DNA of 64,000 nt from Crenobacter oryzisoli (GTDB lineage: Bacteria; Pseudomonadota; Gammaproteobacteria; Burkholderiales; Chromobacteriaceae), in the NCBI RefSeq assembly GCF_030385785.1, contig NZ_JAUEDK010000002.1:1-64000 (forward strand), written 5' to 3'. The position numbers and the translations under genes are program-made. The notes beneath the pieces are model-generated. The model saw nothing but the letters and a program-made list of their open reading frames with translations. It made no database searches and was not told the DNA's origin. Positions 18,839 through 29,850 of this stretch are shown here, in pieces (positions within the stretch are counted from its first letter, which is position 1; the number at the start of each line of letters is the position of its first letter).

Positions 18839-19597
18839 TCATGAGCTACTGCGCCATTTACCGGGAGGCAAACCGAAACGCACACTAAAGCGGTGCGTAA
18901 AAGACTGTTGATCCGAATAGCCGAGCCTATCGGCAATCTCGGCCAGTGCTAGCTTTTGGTCGGACAGCAGTTGCACAGCGCGATCCAGGCGCAGACGCGA
19001 CTGGTACTGCTGGGGCGTATCGCCAAACGCTTCGCAAAAGAGATCGTGAAAACGGCGAGGCTTCCAGCCGAACTGTGCGGCCAGCTCGGCCGTACTGACA
19101 GGGTGCCCCATATGGCAGCGCAGGAAGGTCTCGATCCGTCGGACTGGAAAGTTGACGGCGTCGCAAGCCATGTCTGTCAGCAACCGTCCCACTACGCTGA
19201 TCGCTTCGACGGCCAGCAGCCAGTCGTGTTGGCGTTGCTGCCGCACCCCATTCGCCAGTGCAAGACACAGCGCCCTGTCGAGCTGAGGCGGCACGGCAAA
19301 TTCCTGCGGCTTATCGAGCAATGCCTGGGGAACGGCTACCGAGCCGATTGGCAAATCGACCACCAGTTGGCAGTTGACCGCATCCCCGGCAAAGTCGTGC
19401 CGGCATCCGGCCGGGACGATCACCCCGCGCAATGCCCGGGTGCGATAAAGATGCCCATTCATCTCCAGTTCGGCCCGGCCATGCAGGCCGAACAGGACTT
19501 GGCTGAAATCGTGCACGTGCCAGTCGGGCGTGCTGCAGTAGCTGCGTGGCTCGACGAGCGGATCAGCTGCCCGCCGTCTTGGCTCGACTTGCCGCAT
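18839..19597 (-). CDS. AraC-family transcriptional regulator
   Basis: The 252-residue protein has an N-terminal cupin-like sensor region (about residues 15-90, with WHVHDFSQVLFGLHGRAELEMNG and IVPAGCRHDFAGD) and a C-terminal double helix-turn-helix (RIETFLRCHMGHPVSTAELAAQFGWKPRRFHDLFCEAFG, then LALAEIADRLGYSDQQSFTHRFSVRFGLPP). ATG 19597 is inside the end of the exporter gene, so the two overlap by 35 bp and are co-transcribed. It probably controls the exporter. Confidence 0.88.
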   Translation of the reverse strand: MRQVEPRRRAADPLVEPRSYCSTPDWHVHDFSQVLFGLHGRAELEMNGHLYRTRALRGVIVPAGCRHDFAGDAVNCQLVVDLPIGSVAVPQALLDKPQEFAVPPQLDRALCLALANGVRQQRQHDWLLAVEAISVVGRLLTDMACDAVNFPVRRIETFLRCHMGHPVSTAELAAQFGWKPRRFHDLFCEAFGDTPQQYQSRLRLDRAVQLLSDQKLALAEIADRLGYSDQQSFTHRFSVRFGLPPGKWRSSS

Positions 19598-20465
19598 GAT
19601 TCGGTGTTTCCCTCCAATGACACAACAGCACCCCGAGTAGCGCGATAACAAAGCCCACCATCTGCACGGCACTAAGCCGCGCATCGAAAAGCAGGAAGGC
19701 CTCCAGGGCCGCCAACGGCGGCGCCAGATACATCAGCGTGGCCACTCGAGCCACCTGGCCGCGTCGCACCAGTAGCAGCAACAACCCGACGCCGGCACCG
19801 GACAGCACCAGCGCAGCCCAAGCCAGCGCCCCATACAGCAAGGGCCCGGCCAGCCAGCGCGACTCCTGCAGTGCGAGAGCCAGCATGCCGGTGAACAACG
19901 CCGCGCCGAGGTTCTGCAGCGCCGAGCTCGCGCGAATATCGGTGCGTGCAATCGAGGTCTTTTGTAACACCGTGCCAATGGTCAGAGAGATGATCGCCAT
20001 TATGCCGACCACGACCACCCAAGGCGAGATCGTGCCATGGGCCGATTGCAGTGCCGGCAGCAACACCAAGCCCACACCGACCATACCCGCCAGCAGGCCA
20101 TACCAGAATAGCCGGCCGGGTCGCTCGCACAGCGTTGCCATCGCCAGCAGTGCGGTAAACAGGGGCTGCAACGCGCCGAGCAGCGCCATCACGGCCGGCG
20201 ACAGACCCTGCGCCACGGCCCAGTAGCCGCCAGCAAGATAGGCGCCATTGAGCAGCACGCCAACCAACAGATGACGCGGCCATTCCCGCCAGCTCGGCCA
20301 GCGCACTCCCGCACTTAACGCAAGCAGGGCGAACAGCACGGCGGCAGACAGAAAGCGAGCCGTCAGAAACAGGCAGGGGCTTGCGACCGGCACGATGGCT
20401 CGACCGACCACGAATCCGGTCGACCAGACCGCCACAAACAGCGCACTCAATCCATACATGGGCAA
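19563..20465 (-). CDS. EamA/DMT-family transporter
   Basis: The 300-residue protein has about ten hydrophobic segments in two EamA repeats, beginning GLSALFVAVWSTGFVVGRAIVPVASP, the typical DMT start (W-x-x-N/T-F-x-x-x). Such proteins export amino acids or related metabolites. It overlaps an AraC regulator gene downstream on the same strand, a common arrangement for inducible efflux. The substrate cannot be read from the sequence. Confidence 0.88.
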   Translation of the reverse strand: MPMYGLSALFVAVWSTGFVVGRAIVPVASPCLFLTARFLSAAVLFALLALSAGVRWPSWREWPRHLLVGVLLNGAYLAGGYWAVAQGLSPAVMALLGALQPLFTALLAMATLCERPGRLFWYGLLAGMVGVGLVLLPALQSAHGTISPWVVVVGIMAIISLTIGTVLQKTSIARTDIRASSALQNLGAALFTGMLALALQESRWLAGPLLYGALAWAALVLSGAGVGLLLLLVRRGQVARVATLMYLAPPLAALEAFLLFDARLSAVQMVGFVIALLGVLLCHWRETPNHAASRAKTAGS

Positions 20466-20603
20466 TCCTCTTCTTGCTTCATGGTCGCTAGGCTAGTGCG
20501 TTCGAGCCGGCGCGTCTTGTCTGAAACTGCAATCGCCAGCCGTAGCATGAAAAGATGATGTCACCTACAGCAGCCGGCACCGAGCGATGCAGCAGGAACC
20601 ACA

Positions 20604-20640
20604 CAAAAAAAATGCCACCTCCAAACCGGAGGTGGCATTT
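20604..20640 (-). terminator. Rho-independent terminator of typA
   Basis: A 13-bp stem, aatgccacctcc with ggaggtggcatt (about 20611-20639), has a U-tract of eight on the minus strand. It lies about 70 bp past the typA stop. Confidence 0.92.
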
Positions 20641-20708
20641 TCGTATGGTATTCACCGTGCATGCCGGCCCTCTCGCGAGAGCCGGATCAGCGATCCGGGC
20701 AAGACGCC

Positions 20709-22517
<1,809 letters not shown>

Positions 22518-22661
22518 GGTCCTGGCCGGATGAGGCGGAAAATAATCGCGCGATTCTAGCACAAGCCCACCCTGCCCCCAAATTCGATTGCAAGCAGAAG
22601 ACAATCCACAAGATAAACGGTATGCGCTACACTGCGCCGCGAAAATGATCAGGAGATGCTT

Positions 22662-23540
22662 ATGTACGATTGGACCGCGTTGTGGGACGACCATGCTGCT
22701 GAACAGCGGCCGCTTGCTGGCGTGCACGACGTGAACACGCTGGCCGACACTCTGACGGCGAAGCTGGTCGAGCCGGCTGGCCCCGATGCACCGCTGGCGG
22801 TGTACGAGACGGCCGCCAGCTATATCCTGGTCGGGGTCGAGGGCGGCCAGGTGCAGCAACTGGCACTGGCCAAGCGCGACCTGTTCGACCTAACGCTACG
22901 CTTTGTCACCGAAGATGAAGGCCAGGATCAGGCGCTGCCCTATCTCGAAATCATCGCCGACAATATCGCCACCGGCGAGAGCGAGGCGTGGCGCGCCACA
23001 GTGACGCTCGACGAACAGGGCCGGCCGTGGGCGGCCAAACGGATGTTGGCCGAACAGCTGATGCCCGCGTTTGAGTTCGACTCACTGTCGTTCACCGATG
23101 CGGGCAGCTTCCGCGAGGCGCTACGCAGCCTGTGGATCGACACCGTGCCGCAGCTGGTGCCGCACATCGTCGCGTGGTTCAACGGCGAGCAGGACAGCGG
23201 CGTCGCGCCTATTCATGACGACGCGCGCACCCGCGAGATGCTGGAGCGTTACGCCGAGATCGTTCGCCACGAGCAAGCGGCACTGGGCCGGCGCTTCGTC
23301 GACGCCGAGCTGCGCCTGGTTGCCGAGGTACTGCATGGCATTCGTTTCGACAGCGCCGCCTCATGCCGCGGCCTGTGGCTGGCGGTGGAGGCACGACTGA
23401 TCGACGAGGAGCTCGATCGCAAGTGGAAGGTCGACGGCGACCTGCTGCTGGAGAAGCTGAAAAATCTCAGCTATGCGCAGGAAGTGGCGCTGATCGAAGG
23501 ATTGACTGCGTCGAGCGGCCACGAGTCCGACAAAGAATAA
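22662..23540 (+). CDS. Uncharacterised 292-residue protein
   Basis: I do not recognise this protein. It is acidic, has no signal peptide or membrane helix, and seems to have an alpha/beta N-terminal part (about residues 1-140) and a mainly helical C-terminal part, including AEIVRHEQAALGRRFVDAELRLVAEVLHG and a terminal LEKLKNLSYAQEVALIEGL. Codon use is like the neighbouring core genes, and a good AGGAGA site precedes ATG 22662. It stands alone between typA (divergent) and a quinone oxidoreductase gene (convergent). Confidence 0.8.
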   Translation: MYDWTALWDDHAAEQRPLAGVHDVNTLADTLTAKLVEPAGPDAPLAVYETAASYILVGVEGGQVQQLALAKRDLFDLTLRFVTEDEGQDQALPYLEIIADNIATGESEAWRATVTLDEQGRPWAAKRMLAEQLMPAFEFDSLSFTDAGSFREALRSLWIDTVPQLVPHIVAWFNGEQDSGVAPIHDDARTREMLERYAEIVRHEQAALGRRFVDAELRLVAEVLHGIRFDSAASCRGLWLAVEARLIDEELDRKWKVDGDLLLEKLKNLSYAQEVALIEGLTASSGHESDKE

Positions 23541-23621
23541 GGCACGGGGCTGTTGCCCTGTCTTGTTTTATAACCTGGCAGAGCAAGAGCGAGGTCGCTC
23601 ACCGGGTCTTGCCAATGGGAC

Positions 23622-23654
23622 GAAAAAAAGAAGGGGCGACACCCCTGTCGCCCC
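23622..23654 (-). terminator. Terminator of the quinone oxidoreductase gene
   Basis: Stem ggggcgaca (23633-23641) pairs with tgtcgcccc (23646-23654); on the minus strand a U-rich run follows. It lies between two convergent genes. Confidence 0.85.
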
Positions 23655-23727
23655 TGATCATCCCATCCGTTCACTCAAAGAAGCAGTGAAGCGAGACTGA
23701 CTTTAGCCGCTTTGCATGAACAATGTA

Positions 23728-24702
23728 TTACGCCGCCGGCCATTCGAGAACGATCTTACCGAGGTTGGCGTTGCTCTCCATATGACGGTGTGCGGCGGCC
23801 ACGTCGGCGATATCGAAGCGGCTGTCCAGCGTGAAGCGCAGCCGGCCGCTGCGGAAGTCGTCGAGCCGTTCGGACAACCTCTGCGTGAGTTGCGCCTTCA
23901 CTTCCAGCGGCTGGCTGCGTAAAGTCGAGCCTTGCACGCGCAGCCGCTTCATCAATAGCTGGCCGAGATTGAGCTGGCCGTTGCTACCCCCCATCACCCC
24001 TATCACCACCAGGCGGCCGTCGCGACGCAGCGCGGTGATGTTCTCGTCGATGTGGCTGGCGCCGATCGGGTCGAGCACCAGGTCAACCCCGCCGCGCTCC
24101 TTGATCCATTGGCCAAATGCCGATTGCTCCTTGTAGTTGAACACCTCGTCGGCACCTAGCCTACGGCAGTAGGCGAGCTTGCTGGCGCTGCCGGCGCTGG
24201 CGAACACCCGTGCCCCCAACTGCTTCGCGAGCTGGATCGCCGCCGCGCCGACGCCGCTCGCCCCTGCGTGCACCAGAAAACTCTCGCCCGCTTTCAGCTG
24301 GCCGACGTCGATCAGGTTCAGTATCGCCGTCAGCCACGCTTCGGGCAGGCTCGCCGCCTCGGCCCAGCTCAGCCAGGCGGGCTTGGCGATCGCCAGCGCG
24401 TCGTCGAGCAGCGCGTACTCGGCATAAGCGCCGCCACCGACCAGTCCGAATACCGCGTCGCCCGCCCTAAAGCGGCAACCGTCACCGGCCTCGACCACCA
24501 CGCCGGCGAGCTCCAGCCCGAGGATCGACGACGCGCCCGGCGGCGGCGGATAACGGCCCTCGCGCTGGACGATGTCGGCGCGATTGACGCCAGCTGCGTT
24601 AACCTTGACCAGCAACTGGCCCGGCCCGGCCTGCGGTCGTTCCACGCTGCCGAGATAAAGGGTATCGGCGTCGCCCGGCTGGGTCTGCAATATCGCGTGC
24701 AT
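23728..24702 (-). CDS. NAD(P)H:quinone oxidoreductase (PIG3/QOR-like MDR family)
   Basis: The 324-residue protein is a zinc-less medium-chain reductase: N-terminal GroES-like domain (VNAAGVNRADIVQREGRYPPPPGAS, a PIG3-type signature) and a Rossmann domain with VHAGASGVGAAAIQLAKQLGA. It reduces quinones with NADPH. No catalytic-zinc cysteine pattern is present. It is monocistronic and diverges from ccoI, with only 55 bp between the starts. Confidence 0.92.
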   Translation of the reverse strand: MHAILQTQPGDADTLYLGSVERPQAGPGQLLVKVNAAGVNRADIVQREGRYPPPPGASSILGLELAGVVVEAGDGCRFRAGDAVFGLVGGGAYAEYALLDDALAIAKPAWLSWAEAASLPEAWLTAILNLIDVGQLKAGESFLVHAGASGVGAAAIQLAKQLGARVFASAGSASKLAYCRRLGADEVFNYKEQSAFGQWIKERGGVDLVLDPIGASHIDENITALRRDGRLVVIGVMGGSNGQLNLGQLLMKRLRVQGSTLRSQPLEVKAQLTQRLSERLDDFRSGRLRFTLDSRFDIADVAAAHRHMESNANLGKIVLEWPAA

Positions 24703-24757
24703 AACGATCCTTTCCTTGGTCCGGATTGGTGGGGGATTCGATTACAATAGCCTAACC

Positions 24758-27184
24758 ATGAGCGAAAACTGTTTCCACTGCGGCTTGCCGGTGCCGGCCG
24801 GCAGCGACTTCCCGATTCGTTACAAGTCCAGGGCCGAGCCCGCCTGTTGCGCCGGCTGCCAGGCGGTAGCGCAAACTATCGTCGATGCTGGATTGTCCGA
24901 CTACTACGCGCACCGCACCAACGGTTCGCAAAAGGTCGAGCCGCTGCCGGATGAGCTGTTGGAGCAGATTCGCCTGTTCGATGCGGACGAATTGCAGAAG
25001 AGCTTCGTCCACGTCGGTGAGGACGATGTGCGCGAGGCGGCGCTGATACTCGAGGGCATTACCTGCGCCGCCTGCGTCTGGCTGAACGAGCGCCACCTGC
25101 AACGCCTGCCCGGCGTACTGTCGGTCGACATCAATTACAGCACCCATCGCGCACGGGTGCGCTGGGACAACCGTCAGGTGAAGCTGTCACAGATACTCGA
25201 GGCGGTGGGCACGATCGGCTACCGCGCCCACCCATACGACGCCGCCCGCCAGGAAGCGCTGGCCGGCAAGGAGCGCAAGCGCGCGCTCAGCCGCCTGTGG
25301 GTGGCGGGGCTGTCGATGATGCAGGTGATGATGTACGCGGTGCCGACCTATATGGCGAAGGACGGTGACATCGACCACAGCAGCCTGTGGCTGCTGCACT
25401 GGGCCAACTTGCTGCTGACGCTGCCGGTGATGCTGTATTCGGCGGTGCCGTTCTACCGCGCCACCTGGCGCGACCTGAAACTGCGCAGGGTCGGCATGGA
25501 CACGCCGGTGACGATCGCGATCATCACCGCCTTCGCCGCCAGCCTGTGGGCGCTGGTCCATAAGGTCGAGCACGGCATCTACTTCGACTCGGTGTCGATG
25601 TTCGTATTCCTGCTGCTGGGCGGGCGCTATCTGGAGAGCATCGCGCGACGCAAGGCCGGCGAGGCGACTGAGAGCCTGATCAAGCTGGTGCCTGCGTTCG
25701 CGCACCGAGTACAAGGTTGGCCGAGCGGCCGCGACGCACATGAGGCGCCGGTCAGCCAGCTCTCGATCGGCGACGTGCTACTGGTGAAGCCGGGCGAAAC
25801 GCTGCCGGCCGACGGCGTGGTGCTCGATGGCGACAGCGCTGTCGATGAAGCACTGCTCACCGGCGAGAGCCGGCCTTTGCCCAAGAATGCCGGTGACAAT
25901 GTGATCGCTGGCAGCGTCAACACCGCCAGTCCGCTCTATATCAAGGTCACCCAGACCGGCCAGGACACCCGCTTGGCCGGCATCGTGCGCCTGTTGGACA
26001 AGGCGCTGGCCGAAAAGCCGCGCCTCGCAGTGCTGGCCGACCGTTTTGCCGGCTGGTTCGTACTGATCCTGCTGATCGTCGCCGCGGCCACTTATCTCGG
26101 CTGGCACTTCTACGCACCGGAGCGGGCGCTGTGGATCACCGTAGCGGTGCTGGTCGTGTCCTGCCCATGTGCGCTGTCGCTGGCGACGCCGGCGGCACTG
26201 ACTGCCGCGACCGGTCATCTTGCCGGCATCGGTGTGCTGACCACCCGCGGCCATGCGCTGGAGACGCTCGCCCGCGTCAGCGACGCGGTGTTCGACAAGA
26301 CCGGCACCCTGACCCACGGCCGACTCACTCTCGCCGCGACTCGTGATCTCGCCAAAGACGATCCACTGTCGGCGCTGGCGCTGGCCTGCGCGCTGGAAGC
26401 CAGCTCCGAACATGCGATCGCCCGCGCGTTTACCCTCCCCGCCTGCGCGGCAGCCCCAGCGTTTTCCAGAGTGAAGAACTTCCCCGGCCAGGGCGTCGAA
26501 GGTACCCTCGACGGCGTGCGTTGGCGGCTAGGCCGTTTCAGTTTTGTCAGCGAGCTTGCCGGCGTCGTGCCGGACCGACTCAAGGGTTGGCAGCAGGAGA
26601 CCACTCTGGTCGGCCTGGGGGGAGAGCACGGCTGGCGCGCAGCGTTTTCGCTGGCGGACAGCGCGCGCCTCGATGCGCAGGAGCTGGTCGATACCCTAGC
26701 CGGACAGGGAATCCAGGTGCATCTCCTGAGCGGGGACAGCGATGGAGCAGTGCGCTTCCTCGCCGATCAGCTCAATATCGGCAGCTGGCGCGCCCGTGCG
26801 ACGCCAGAGGCGAAGCTCGCCTACGTGGCGGCGCTGCAGAACGAAGGGCGCCAAGTCCTGATGGTTGGCGACGGCATCAACGACGCTCCGGTGCTGGCGC
26901 GTGCCGACGTGTCGGTGGCAATGGGCGGTGGCACCGATGTGGCGCGCGCCAGCGGCGATATGGTGCTGGTAAACGACCAGCTGCCCCGTCTGTCCGACGC
27001 AGTGACGCTGTCGCGCAAGACGCTGGCGGTAATCCGCCAGAACCTCTGGTGGGCGGCTGGCTACAACCTGGTGGCGCTACCCTTGGCGATCAGTGGCCAT
27101 GTCACGCCGTGGATCGCCAGTCTAGGCATGGCGGCAAGCTCGCTGATTGTCGTCACCAATGCTCTACGTTTGATTCGGAAGTAA
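24758..27184 (+). CDS. ccoI: Copper-translocating P-type ATPase CcoI (FixI) for cbb3 oxidase
   Basis: The 808-residue P1B-ATPase has the CcoI-specific N-terminal cysteine domain (CFHCG at residues 5-9, then ACCAGC), an HMA domain (GITCAACVW), eight predicted membrane helices, the transport motif SCPCALSLATPAA, the phosphorylation site DKTGTLTHG, SSEHAIARAF and GDGINDAPVLARADVSVAMG. It exports copper to the periplasm for assembly of the CcoN copper-heme centre. ATG 24758 gives the canonical N-terminus. ccoS follows 5 bp downstream. Confidence 0.95.
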   Translation: MSENCFHCGLPVPAGSDFPIRYKSRAEPACCAGCQAVAQTIVDAGLSDYYAHRTNGSQKVEPLPDELLEQIRLFDADELQKSFVHVGEDDVREAALILEGITCAACVWLNERHLQRLPGVLSVDINYSTHRARVRWDNRQVKLSQILEAVGTIGYRAHPYDAARQEALAGKERKRALSRLWVAGLSMMQVMMYAVPTYMAKDGDIDHSSLWLLHWANLLLTLPVMLYSAVPFYRATWRDLKLRRVGMDTPVTIAIITAFAASLWALVHKVEHGIYFDSVSMFVFLLLGGRYLESIARRKAGEATESLIKLVPAFAHRVQGWPSGRDAHEAPVSQLSIGDVLLVKPGETLPADGVVLDGDSAVDEALLTGESRPLPKNAGDNVIAGSVNTASPLYIKVTQTGQDTRLAGIVRLLDKALAEKPRLAVLADRFAGWFVLILLIVAAATYLGWHFYAPERALWITVAVLVVSCPCALSLATPAALTAATGHLAGIGVLTTRGHALETLARVSDAVFDKTGTLTHGRLTLAATRDLAKDDPLSALALACALEASSEHAIARAFTLPACAAAPAFSRVKNFPGQGVEGTLDGVRWRLGRFSFVSELAGVVPDRLKGWQQETTLVGLGGEHGWRAAFSLADSARLDAQELVDTLAGQGIQVHLLSGDSDGAVRFLADQLNIGSWRARATPEAKLAYVAALQNEGRQVLMVGDGINDAPVLARADVSVAMGGGTDVARASGDMVLVNDQLPRLSDAVTLSRKTLAVIRQNLWWAAGYNLVALPLAISGHVTPWIASLGMAASSLIVVTNALRLIRK

Positions 27185-27189
27185 CGCTG

Positions 27190-27372
27190 ATGGAAAGCCT
27201 GTACCTGTTGATTCCGATGAGCATCGCACTGGTGTTTTTCTTCGGCGTGCTGTTCTGGTGGTCGACCCGCAACGGTCAGTTCGACGACTTGGAAGGACCG
27301 GCTCATCGCATCCTGATGGACGACGACAGCGCCGGCCATGATACGCAACCGGACGACAAGCCGGAGGCTTGA
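27190..27372 (+). CDS. ccoS: cbb3-type oxidase assembly protein CcoS
   Basis: This 60-residue protein begins MESLYLLIPMSIALVFF, a single membrane helix, followed by FWWSTRNGQFDDLEGPAHRILMDDD, the conserved CcoS signature. It is required for maturation of the cbb3 cytochrome oxidase. Translation is probably coupled to ccoI. The structural genes ccoNOP are not in the window; directly after the ccoS stop the sequence turns into an ADH relic. Confidence 0.94.
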   Translation: MESLYLLIPMSIALVFFFGVLFWWSTRNGQFDDLEGPAHRILMDDDSAGHDTQPDDKPEA

Positions 27373-27383
27373 TACGGCACTAA

Positions 27384-27765
27384 CCGGGCGACAGGGTCGC
27401 CCGATATCTGGCATTTCATCCTGCGGTAAGTGCGACTTCTGCCGACGCGGGATGTATTCGCACTGTCGTCGCGGCAGCTGGATACTGCACAACCGGATCG
27501 ACGGCACCCAAGCCAAAAATATATGCAGAAACGAGCCTCTACCCTATTCCGGTTGGCGAAAATGAGAAAACGCTAATGATGCCCAGCGACATCTTTCCCT
27601 ACCGGTTTCGAGTGCGTCGTGCTCGATGACAAAGTCGCGCAGGATGGTACGGTAGCCATTGTTAGAGCGGGCTCGATCGGCCTGACCACTCTTTTGACGG
27701 CACAGTGTTATTCACCAGCCCAGATCATCATGGCGGATCTGGACGATCAGCGCATCCACGCCTAG
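27384..27765 (+). pseudogene. Decayed zinc-dependent alcohol dehydrogenase
   Basis: Three reading frames together spell part of a medium-chain zinc alcohol dehydrogenase. PGDRV is read at 27384, then, after a shift, ISSCGKCDFCRRGMYSHC (the four structural-zinc cysteines), ending at a stop after SGWRK near 27563. A further shifted frame gives TGFECVVLDDKVAQDGTVAI, an altered Rossmann motif (VRAGSIGL in place of VGAGPIGL) and TAQCYSPAQIIMADLDDQR before TAG at 27763. The N-terminal catalytic part and the C-terminus are missing. This is a non-functional remnant. Confidence 0.85.
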
Positions 27766-28516
27766 CCGGACAACACAGGCGAACAATGCCCCCCTTTCCT
27801 CTGCTCGCCTTCTCGCTTGTCACGCACTCCGAGCAACAGGTTCGACTGGCCCTGTAGCCCCTTTTCGGCCAACAGCTGTTCCCACATCAAGCCCGTTGCA
27901 CGATGATTTTCTTCCTGCGGAATTTGCTTTAAATCAACAGACTGCCAGAAACACGACCACCCAATATATGCGAGCACTATGTTGGTAAAACTTGCCTCCG
28001 GCTGTTGAGAACGTCTTGATTACTCAGCCTTGCGCCGGACAGTCCTCTGGTGACGAACTGCATTTCAGCTGTCGCCCTTAACGATTTGGTACTCGAGGGC
28101 GTTGGCGCCGTGATCAATTACGGCGTCAAAGTCGCCTATATCCACACCAGCACGATAGGGGCCGACGATGGCCAAGAGCACTGCATCAAGGCTTGACCCA
28201 GCCACTAGCGCCTTCGGGCTGCCCGCCGTTGTCACCATGATCTTCAATACCCTGCTTGCCTGGGCAAAGCATGCCTATGTGCCCAGCTCCGGACGATTAC
28301 TAACACGCTTTCTGAATAAATCGGGCGGGCGCTTGACAGAGCATTCCTCGATCGGTGGGCGCGACACTAAGGAAGCATGGTCTTCTTCCCTACCATGCCA
28401 AGCCGTGGTGCGCCCCACGTCTAGGCCTTGCGAAGAGCACGAATAATTCCTAAGACATGATGTATGCAGCTACGTATGCCGTAAACAACTCCAGCTTGAT
28501 CCTGAGGGAGGATGTC
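27766..28516. other. Gene-poor region before the cytochrome operon
   Basis: About 750 bp without a gene I can support. Short frames on both strands lack ribosome-binding sites, family resemblance and normal codon bias. It contains a near-consensus FNR-like site at 27924-27937. The last 60 bp carry the GGGAGG ribosome-binding site of the cytochrome gene. It looks like decayed accessory DNA continuing from the ADH relic. Confidence 0.55.
27924..27937. promoter_or_regulatory. FNR/ANR-like site, one mismatch
   Basis: The sequence TTGCT-TTAA-ATCAA differs by one base from TTGAT-N4-ATCAA. It is not at a useful distance from any intact gene (about 580 bp before the cytochrome-porin gene), so it may be a leftover. 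Confidence 0.3.
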
Positions 28517-29839
28517 ATGCGTTGGAACCGGATAGTGAGTTGGGTTGTCGGGGCATTCGTGGCGATCATACTGCCTGGTTTGGCACATGCCGTGCCGGCG
28601 TTTGCCCGACAGACCGGACAGGCATGCGAGGCCTGCCACGTCAGCTTTCCCGAGCTGACGCCTTACGGGCGGCTGTTCAAACTGTCCGGCTACACACTGG
28701 GCACAACCCAATTGTTCCCACTCTCAGCGATGGCCATCGGCTCTGCGACCAAGGTCAACAATACCCAGGGCAATGATGCGGCATTTCCGAGGAATGGCGG
28801 TCTGGTCTTCGAGGGTGGCAGCTTGTTCGTTGCGGGCAAATTATCCGATCACTTCGGGCTGTTTTCGCAATGGACCTACAATGACCTCTTCGCCAAACCG
28901 CAGCCCGATGGCACCACCCAGTTCGTAGGACATACCACGGTCGACAACAACGATATCCGCGTGGTCGACCATATCGCCAAGCAGGACCTGGATCTGATCT
29001 ACGGCCTGACGCTCAACAACAACCCGACCGTGCAGGATGTGTGGAACTCGACGCCGGCTTTCTCCTATCCATTCCAGACTTCTCGCATCGCCGGGGTGTG
29101 GGGCATCGCCCCACCGGCCACCTTAATCGAGGGCGGGCTGGCGCAGCAGGTGGTGGGTTTGAGCGCCTATGCTTTCCTCAACAAATCATGGTATTTCGAA
29201 CTTGGTGGCTATCGCAGTGCCGACGGCGCTTTCTCAGTACTTCATCATGGCGTCGATTTCAGCAACCGGCTCAAGGACACCAACCCCTATTGGCGCTTTG
29301 CCTATAACCGCGAATGGGGCTCACATTCGTTGTCGGCCGGCACATTCGGTCTGAATGCCAAGGTGAACGTCGACCCGACCGACAGTAGCTCGCCCACGGA
29401 CCACTTCCGCGATATTGGCATCGACATGCAGTACCAATACCTGTCAGAGCCGCATTCGGCCACGGCCCAAGTGTCGCTGATCCATGAGAGCACTGACTGG
29501 GACGCCTCCCATCTCGGGGTGGACCGTCAGAACTCGAGCAGCAACCTCGACTCGTTCCATTTGAAGGGTTCGTACTGGTACCAACGCAAGTATGGCGCGA
29601 CGCTAGCTTATTTTGATGAATATGGCTCCGACGACAATGTAGCCTTTCCAGTTACCAACAGCCCTGACACCCGCGGCTTTATCGCCGAACTGAACTACAT
29701 GATCCGGCCATTCTGGCGGCTGGCGCTGCAGTACACCGGCTATTGGAAATATCTGGGGGCCACGACCAACTTCGACGGGAACGGCCGCAATGCCCGCGAC
29801 AACAACACGACCTATCTCTATACCTGGGTCGCTTTCTAA
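28517..29839 (+). CDS. Cyc2-like outer-membrane cytochrome-porin fusion
   Basis: The 440-residue protein has a signal peptide (ending LAHA, about residue 24), then VPAFARQTGQACEACH with one heme-c site (Cys37, Cys40, His41) and PYGRLFKLSGYT. The remaining 370 residues look like an outer-membrane beta barrel: alternating aromatic strands, polar loops and a C-terminal aromatic (YTWVAF). The FARQTG-x-x-C-x-x-C-H and FG/YGR-x-FK-x-x-GYT pattern is that of Cyc2, the fused cytochrome-porin that oxidises extracellular Fe(II). ATG 28517 follows a GGGAGG site. A c4-like cytochrome gene follows 11 bp downstream. Iron oxidation here is an inference; other donors are possible. Confidence 0.78.
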   Translation: MRWNRIVSWVVGAFVAIILPGLAHAVPAFARQTGQACEACHVSFPELTPYGRLFKLSGYTLGTTQLFPLSAMAIGSATKVNNTQGNDAAFPRNGGLVFEGGSLFVAGKLSDHFGLFSQWTYNDLFAKPQPDGTTQFVGHTTVDNNDIRVVDHIAKQDLDLIYGLTLNNNPTVQDVWNSTPAFSYPFQTSRIAGVWGIAPPATLIEGGLAQQVVGLSAYAFLNKSWYFELGGYRSADGAFSVLHHGVDFSNRLKDTNPYWRFAYNREWGSHSLSAGTFGLNAKVNVDPTDSSSPTDHFRDIGIDMQYQYLSEPHSATAQVSLIHESTDWDASHLGVDRQNSSSNLDSFHLKGSYWYQRKYGATLAYFDEYGSDDNVAFPVTNSPDTRGFIAELNYMIRPFWRLALQYTGYWKYLGATTNFDGNGRNARDNNTTYLYTWVAF

Positions 29840-29850
29840 GGGGGAGTGTC

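Noticed and set aside
27762-27977. 71-residue minus-strand frame
   Set aside because: It overlaps the end of the ADH relic, has no ribosome-binding site and no recognisable family.
28065-28247. 60-residue minus-strand frame, possibly a gene fragment
   Set aside because: I could not connect it to any family, and the other frames around it do not extend the match.
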